Source: Saprospiraceae bacterium
GTDB lineage: Bacteria; Bacteroidota; Bacteroidia; Chitinophagales; Saprospiraceae
Assembly (NCBI GenBank): GCA_019638455.1
Contig: JAHBTU010000001.1
Location: forward strand, 821,501-885,500
Reading direction: 5' to 3'
Length of the DNA: 64,000 nucleotides
Part shown: in pieces, positions 61,824-64,000 of the stretch
Layout: every line of letters starts with the position of its first letter
Position numbering within the stretch: the stretch's first letter is position 1
The notes under the pieces: generated by a model
Database searches by the model: none
Told to the model about the DNA's origin: nothing
Seen by the model: only the letters and a program-made list of their open reading frames with translations
Made by a program: the position numbers and the translations under genes

Positions 61824-62930
61824 CTATTCAAACTGGTTCTGAATCGCAAAACCGCCGCTTTTCAAATACTCCTCGCGCTCGAACAACTTCAGGTCTGACT
61901 GCACCATGTCCTGCACCAATTCTTCCAGCGAATGCTTGGCCGACCAACCCAATTTTGTTTTTGCTTTCGATGGGTCGCCGATGAGCAAATCCACCTCTGC
62001 AGGGCGGAAATAGCGCGGGTCAATGGCAACCACCTCTTGGCCGACGCTGATATGGGGGCTTTTTGAAGTGACGACCATGCCTTTTTCGTTGATGCCTTCT
62101 CCATAAAAATCCACCTCGATGCCAGCCTCGCGGAAGGCCATTCGGACGAACTCGCGCACTTCGGTCGTCTTGCCGGTAGCTATGACGAAATCTTCGGCCA
62201 CAGGCTGCTGGAGCATGAGCCACATGGCCTCCACATAGTCGCGGGCGTGGCCCCAGTCGCGCTTGGCATCGAGGTTGCCGAGCCAGAGTTTGTCCTGAAG
62301 GCCGAGCGAAATTTTGGCGACGGCGCGGGTGATTTTACGGGTCACGAAAGTCTCGCCGCGAATCGGGCTTTCGTGGTTAAAGAGGATACCGTTGCAGGCG
62401 AACATCCCGTACGATTCGCGGTAATTGACTGTAATCCAGTAGGCGTACAGTTTAGCTACCCCGTAAGGCGAGCGGGGGTAAAATGGCGTCGTTTCCTTTT
62501 GCGGCACTTCCTGCACGAGGCCGTAGAGCTCGGAGGTGGAGGCTTGGTAAAATTTTACTTTCTCGGTCAAACCCAGCAGGCGTATGGCTTCCAAGATGCG
62601 CAACGCACCCACCGCGTCGGCGTTGGCGGTGTATTCGGGTGTGTCGAAACTGACTTGGACGTGGCTTTGCGCGCCGAGGTTGTATATTTCGTCGGGCTGA
62701 ACCTGCTGTACGATGCGGATGAGGTTGGTCGAATCGGTCAAGTCGCCGTAGTGCAACACAAAGTTGCGGTGATTGACGTGCGGGTCTTGATAGAGGTGGT
62801 CAATGCGGTCGGTGTTGAACAACGAGCTGCGGCGCTTGATGCCGTGCACTTCGTAGCCTTTTTGCAGGAGCAGTTCTGCGAGGTAAGCGCCGTCTTGCCC
62901 AGTGATGCCAGTGATTAAAGCTTTCTTCAT
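61824..62930 (-). CDS. gmd: GDP-mannose 4,6-dehydratase
   Basis: 368 residues. [20 protein letters not shown] is the NADP site; [20 protein letters not shown] carries the catalytic Thr/Glu region and [20 protein letters not shown] the Tyr and Lys. Makes GDP-4-keto-6-deoxymannose from GDP-mannose. With manC and fcl it forms a full GDP-fucose route in this window. Confidence 0.97.
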   Translation of the reverse strand: MKKALITGITGQDGAYLAELLLQKGYEVHGIKRRSSLFNTDRIDHLYQDPHVNHRNFVLHYGDLTDSTNLIRIVQQVQPDEIYNLGAQSHVQVSFDTPEYTANADAVGALRILEAIRLLGLTEKVKFYQASTSELYGLVQEVPQKETTPFYPRSPYGVAKLYAYWITVNYRESYGMFACNGILFNHESPIRGETFVTRKITRAVAKISLGLQDKLWLGNLDAKRDWGHARDYVEAMWLMLQQPVAEDFVIATGKTTEVREFVRMAFREAGIEVDFYGEGINEKGMVVTSKSPHISVGQEVVAIDPRYFRPAEVDLLIGDPSKAKTKLGWSAKHSLEELVQDMVQSDLKLFEREEYLKSGGFAIQNQFE

Positions 62931-62983
62931 CTGAATTTGATTTTTTCTTTCGCTCTTCGGCGACAGGCTTGGTTTTGTTTTTC

Positions 62984-63052
62984 TTTTTGACAGGATTTAC
63001 ATGATTTACAGGCTTAAAAAAATCATGTCAATCTTGTAAATCCTGTCAAAAA
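62984..63052. repeat. palindromic TTTTGACAGGATTTACA repeat, copy 2
   Basis: The left arm TTTTTGACAGGATTTACATG is mirrored by ATCTTGTAAATCCTGTCAAA about 12 bases beyond its end. Same family as 12317-12401. It fills most of the gap between wecB and gmd. Confidence 0.75.
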
Positions 63053-63121
63053 ACATTTCACCAAAAAACCTGTCAGCCTAGAGCCGATTTTTTTGATGCG
63101 GGCAGGCAAAAACCTTGCCCT

Positions 63122-64000
63122 TCAATCGGATTGAGGAAACAAATTTACCAGAATTTTCGCAATTCGTCGCCCGGTTTGCCCGTCCCAGAGTGGCGGCACG
63201 GTGCCGGGTTTCCACTGGCCTTCAAGGGCTTGGCAAATTTTATTTCTGACGAGCTCCGCGTCGGGTGTCGGCATTAACTCGTTCGTTCCCAGTTCGATGG
63301 TCACGGGTCGCTCGGTCGTGGTGCGCAGGGTCAGACAGGGAACGCCGAGAAAAGTCGTTTCGTCTTGCACGCCGCCAGAATCGGTGACGACGAGGGCGGC
63401 ATTTTCCATGAGGTTCAAAAATTCGAGATAACCCTGCGGCTCAAGGAGTTGGAGATTTTTCAATGATTTTAAACGACCTTTCAAACCAAATTTTTCCAAA
63501 GAAAATCGCGTGCGCGGATGCAGGGGAAAAATGACTGGCACCTCTTGGCAAACTGTTTCCACTATTTTTACGACGGCCTCCAAACCTTCGGGGGTGTCCA
63601 CGTTGGAAGGGCGGTGCAAGGTGACGAGGGCGTAGTTTTTTACCTGCAAACCAAGTTTTTGGAAGGTCGAAGTGGCTGCGGCTTTTTCCCGAAAACGCAC
63701 GAGCGTGTCGAGCATGCAGTTGCCGGTGAAATATACTTTTTGAGTTGCGTCAAACATTCCAAGTTTTGGAAACTTGGAATGTTTGGGAAGTTCAAGATTA
63801 TTCAAAGCAGCTTGTTCGGTCACGAACAAATAATCCGTCACGTTGTCAATCAAAATTCGGTTGATTTCCTCTGGCATCGTGCGGTCGCCGCTGCGTAGGC
63901 CTGCCTCGACGTGGGCGAGGGGAATGTCCATTTTCGAGGCGGCTAAAGCGCCAGCGAGCGCCGAGTTGGTGTCGCCGACGACAATGACGAGCGCGGGATT
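63122..64000 (-). CDS. wecB: UDP-N-acetylglucosamine 2-epimerase, 5' end beyond the window
   Basis: 293 residues visible of about 370; the frame continues past the window edge. ADVVVVGDTN-type entry is seen at the edge (LVIVVGDTNSALAGALAASK), then IPLAHVEAGLRSGDRTMPEE, LVTLHRPSNVDTPEGLEAVV, LVVTDSGGVQDETTFLGVPC and LTLRTTTERPVTIELGTNEL, all conserved. Makes UDP-ManNAc for surface polysaccharide. The window cuts off its start and operon context. Confidence 0.95.
   Translation of the reverse strand, partial: NPALVIVVGDTNSALAGALAASKMDIPLAHVEAGLRSGDRTMPEEINRILIDNVTDYLFVTEQAALNNLELPKHSKFPKLGMFDATQKVYFTGNCMLDTLVRFREKAAATSTFQKLGLQVKNYALVTLHRPSNVDTPEGLEAVVKIVETVCQEVPVIFPLHPRTRFSLEKFGLKGRLKSLKNLQLLEPQGYLEFLNLMENAALVVTDSGGVQDETTFLGVPCLTLRTTTERPVTIELGTNELMPTPDAELVRNKICQALEGQWKPGTVPPLWDGQTGRRIAKILVNLFPQSD

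Overview
The window looks like a chromosome segment of a Bacteroidota bacterium, probably of the Saprospiria/Chitinophagia type. Supporting signs are many promoters of the TAnnTTTG type, a secreted protease with a type IX-secretion (T9SS) C-terminal signature, a LytS/LytTR pair, a large homodimeric pyruvate dehydrogenase E1, a three-part proton-translocating transhydrogenase, many SPII lipoproteins and mid-range GC. The family-level guess is inference. No rRNA, tRNA or CRISPR array was seen.

Layout. 0-5 kb: housekeeping genes (tex, tpiA, an XRE/ScfR-type regulator, a Cys-rich DUF3109 protein). 5-9.4 kb: an outer-membrane barrel protein, an orphan LanB-type (lantibiotic dehydratase N-terminal) enzyme with no elimination domain, a YdeI/OmpD-family protein, and a lipoprotein with a duplicated NPPHGQPGHVC motif. 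9.4-14.6 kb: aceE and a BatA/VWA membrane protein. 14.6-15.8 kb: a decayed stretch with two amber-interrupted genes and a perfect 32-bp inverted repeat. 15.8-28 kb: metabolic and envelope genes (thyA, methyltransferase, OmpA lipoprotein, xdhC, photolyase, dapF, HtrA-like protease). 28-31 kb: a 1021-residue periplasmic coiled-coil protein. 31-34 kb: GT-C membrane protein, folE, queD. 34-38.6 kb: LytS/LytTR and a double-AAA+ CbbX-like ATPase. 38.7-44.5 kb: an accessory island bracketed by inverted copies of a 106-bp repeat and holding three insertion sequences (two IS1-like, one IS630-like). Two of these sit inside genes that can be rebuilt exactly by removing the element and one target duplication. 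44.6-47.9 kb: pntB-pntAB-pntAA. 48-53 kb: acetyltransferase, 8-bp microsatellites, nucleoid-associated protein, orphan antitoxin-like gene, T9SS metalloprotease with a poly-G tract at its 5' end. 53.3-64 kb: a surface-polysaccharide locus (four glycosyltransferases, manC, fcl, gmd, wecB), pointing to a polymer with GDP-mannose- and GDP-fucose-derived sugars and a UDP-ManNAc-type sugar.

The strongest themes are repeat-driven variation and insertion-sequence damage. A 26-unit 8-bp tandem array lies inside an open glycosyltransferase reading frame. A G8 run puts the protease signal peptide out of frame. Several palindromic or dispersed intergenic repeats recur across the window. The most attractive possible new system is the orphan LanB-like (PEARL-like) enzyme with its two neighbours, although nothing in the sequence proves they work together.
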